Shown here piece after piece: positions 12,637-13,557 of a stretch of 13,557 bases of DNA. The number at the start of each line of letters is the position of its first letter. Position 1 is the first letter of the stretch. The position numbers and the translations under genes are program-made. Source of the stretch: an uncultured Collinsella sp. GTDB taxonomy: Bacteria > Actinomycetota > Coriobacteriia > Coriobacteriales > Coriobacteriaceae. The notes under the pieces are model-generated. The model did not search any database, was not told the DNA's origin, and saw only the letters and a list, made by a program, of their open reading frames with translations. Location: the NCBI GenBank assembly GCA_900541475.1, contig UQJV01000048.1, positions 1 to 13,557 of the forward strand. The letters are read 5' to 3'.

Positions 12637-13215
12637 TTACTCCTCGTACGCACCCTCGAGCCGCAGCAGCCACTCCTTGCGGTCAAGGCCGCCGGCATAT
12701 CCGTTGAGCGATCCGTCGGCCGCCACCACGCGATGGCACGGCACGATAATCGAAATGGGATTACGTGCGACCGCAGCCCCCACCGCACGAGGAGACACAA
12801 CGGGTGCCTCGTTTCCCGGTACACGATGTCGAGCGGCAACACGCTGGGCGATCTCGCCATACGTAGTGACCTCGCCACGCGGAATAGAAAGCAGCTCAAA
12901 CCAAACCTCGCGCTGAAACGCCGTACCAATCATATGCAACGGCGGCGTAAACCGAGGTTCCTGCCCTGCAAAATAAGCATTCAGCCAAGCCCAGGAACGC
13001 TCAAGCACCGAAGAGGCCGCACCATTTACCGGACTCACCGGCGACATGCCACCAATACCGGAAACCGCATCGACACCTTCAACGTGCTCCGCATCTTCTT
13101 TGAGCAGCGTAGAGCCAAAGTGCTCCTGCCCCTCAAACCAAAGTCCCGTCAGACCGCGGCCATCAGCGGCAAGCAAGATTTCGCCCAAAGGCGAGGCAAA
13201 CGTCGTCGTGACCAC
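12637..13215 (-). CDS. ogt: methylated-DNA--protein-cysteine S-methyltransferase
   Basis: A 192-residue suicide DNA repair protein that moves the alkyl group from O6-alkylguanine (and O4-alkylthymine) to its own cysteine. The catalytic Cys160 is in the hallmark IIVPCHRVV motif. The C-terminal domain also has the FQREVWFELLSIPRGEVTTY helix region with the invariant Arg/Tyr positions, and the SPRAVGAAVARNP recognition helix region. The N-terminal domain begins TFASPLGEILLAADG, as in Ogt. Residues 40-72 form a Gly/Ser/Pro/Asp-rich linker longer than usual, and 131-141 add a short extra loop. The start is GTG at 13215, supported by AAGGAG 6 nt upstream. It is read alone on the minus strand, convergent with the cas1-cas2 side. 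Confidence 0.95.
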   Translation of the reverse strand: MVTTTFASPLGEILLAADGRGLTGLWFEGQEHFGSTLLKEDAEHVEGVDAVSGIGGMSPVSPVNGAASSVLERSWAWLNAYFAGQEPRFTPPLHMIGTAFQREVWFELLSIPRGEVTTYGEIAQRVAARHRVPGNEAPVVSPRAVGAAVARNPISIIVPCHRVVAADGSLNGYAGGLDRKEWLLRLEGAYEE

Positions 13216-13242
13216 CAGCGGCTCCTTTCAAAACTCCGCAAC

Positions 13243-13248
13243 ATAATA
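13243..13248 (-). promoter_or_regulatory. candidate -10 box of ogt
   Basis: TATTAT on the minus strand, 27 nt before the GTG start and upstream of the ribosome site. No convincing -35. The stretch from here to 13381 shows no gene I can support. Confidence 0.35.
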
Positions 13249-13381
13249 CCGCGAATTGTGCAGACAACCCCCGCAGATACGTCTGGGCGGGCTCGCAATT
13301 ACTTAGGCGAGGCTGTTTTCCCCAATCAAGCGAAGAAGACGCGGGGCATCGACGCCAGAGCGGTACCTCTATCAGCTGAGC

Positions 13382-13553
13382 TCTAATACTTTCCCGAGAA
13401 GTGAACGAGTAAAAACGAAGCCTCGGAGCATCCACACCTTTAGTCCACAAAACCGCAGGATTCGCGCAGCAAAACCTCAGGAAATAGCGGTCAAAATATG
13501 CCAATGCTTCGGGGGTCCAAATAAGGTCGTTCACTTCTCGGGAAAGTATTAGA
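13382..13553. mobile_element. MITE-like element with perfect 27-bp terminal inverted repeats
   Basis: TCTAATACTTTCCCGAGAAG begins the left end (13382-13408), which is the exact reverse complement of 13527-13553, 27 of 27 bases. The interior is 118 bp, too small for a transposase. A second short inverted pair, CGAAGC near 13416 and GCTTCG near 13506, lies inside. This is the form of a miniature inverted-repeat transposable element. The window ends 4 bp beyond the right end, so a target-site duplication cannot be checked. A minus-strand open frame starts inside the right repeat and runs through; it is probably not a gene. Confidence 0.7.
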
Positions 13554-13557
13554 CCCC

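Noticed and set aside
13340..13382. Partial tRNA: the minus strand has AGCTCAGCTGATAGAG, like a tRNA D-arm
   Set aside because: No anticodon arm, T-arm or acceptor stem can be built on either side.
13163..13534. Minus-strand open frame of 123 residues overlapping the ogt start
   Set aside because: It begins inside the inverted repeat of the MITE-like element, runs through it, and overlaps ogt by about 50 bp in another frame; no recognisable domain or ribosome site.

Overview
The window looks like chromosomal DNA of a moderately GC-rich Gram-positive bacterium, probably a member of the Coriobacteriia (Collinsella-like). I base this on the protein sequences, on a Gram-positive type LexA box and on the density of short palindromic intergenic repeats. 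It is a judgement from the sequence alone, not a database result.

Positions 1-1300 hold a membrane-anchored XRE-type regulator (378-1292) bracketed by two copies of a palindromic intergenic repeat. Positions 1300-1776 are non-coding and carry a long 160-bp inverted repeat and a terminator. On the minus strand, 5249 down to 1777 is a two-gene ABC export operon: a MacB/LolD-type ATPase overlapping a 925-residue FtsX-type permease. The operon is flanked by an inverted pair of ~40-51 bp repeats.

Positions 5451-12304 form the central island. It starts with a perfect LexA (SOS) box and promoter in front of a broken gyrI-like gene. A complete type II-C CRISPR-Cas system follows, in an unusual order: cas9 (5786-8803), then the CRISPR array (24 intact 36-nt repeats plus one degenerate repeat, 24 spacers of 30 nt each), then a tracrRNA gene read on the minus strand (about 11045 to 10925), then cas1 and cas2. 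No csn2 or cas4 is present. The anti-repeat fixes the crRNA strand as plus. The degenerate repeat lies at the upstream (cas9) end, and identical repeats plus a strong terminator lie at the downstream (cas1) end. New spacers therefore probably enter at the 3' end of the transcript. Each repeat ends in an extended -10-like sequence, as in type II-C arrays known to be transcribed from promoters inside the repeats.

Directly after cas2 lies a fragment of a ClC-type chloride channel joined to the tail of another membrane protein, so the island is bounded by gene debris on both sides. From 12637 onward there is an ogt-type DNA repair methyltransferase (minus strand) and, at the window edge, a MITE-like element with perfect 27-bp inverted ends.

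Functionally, Cas1-Cas2 (with Cas9 and tracrRNA) acquire spacers. The array yields pre-crRNA that pairs with the tracrRNA and is matured, presumably with RNase III or from internal promoters, and Cas9 uses the duplex to cut invading DNA.
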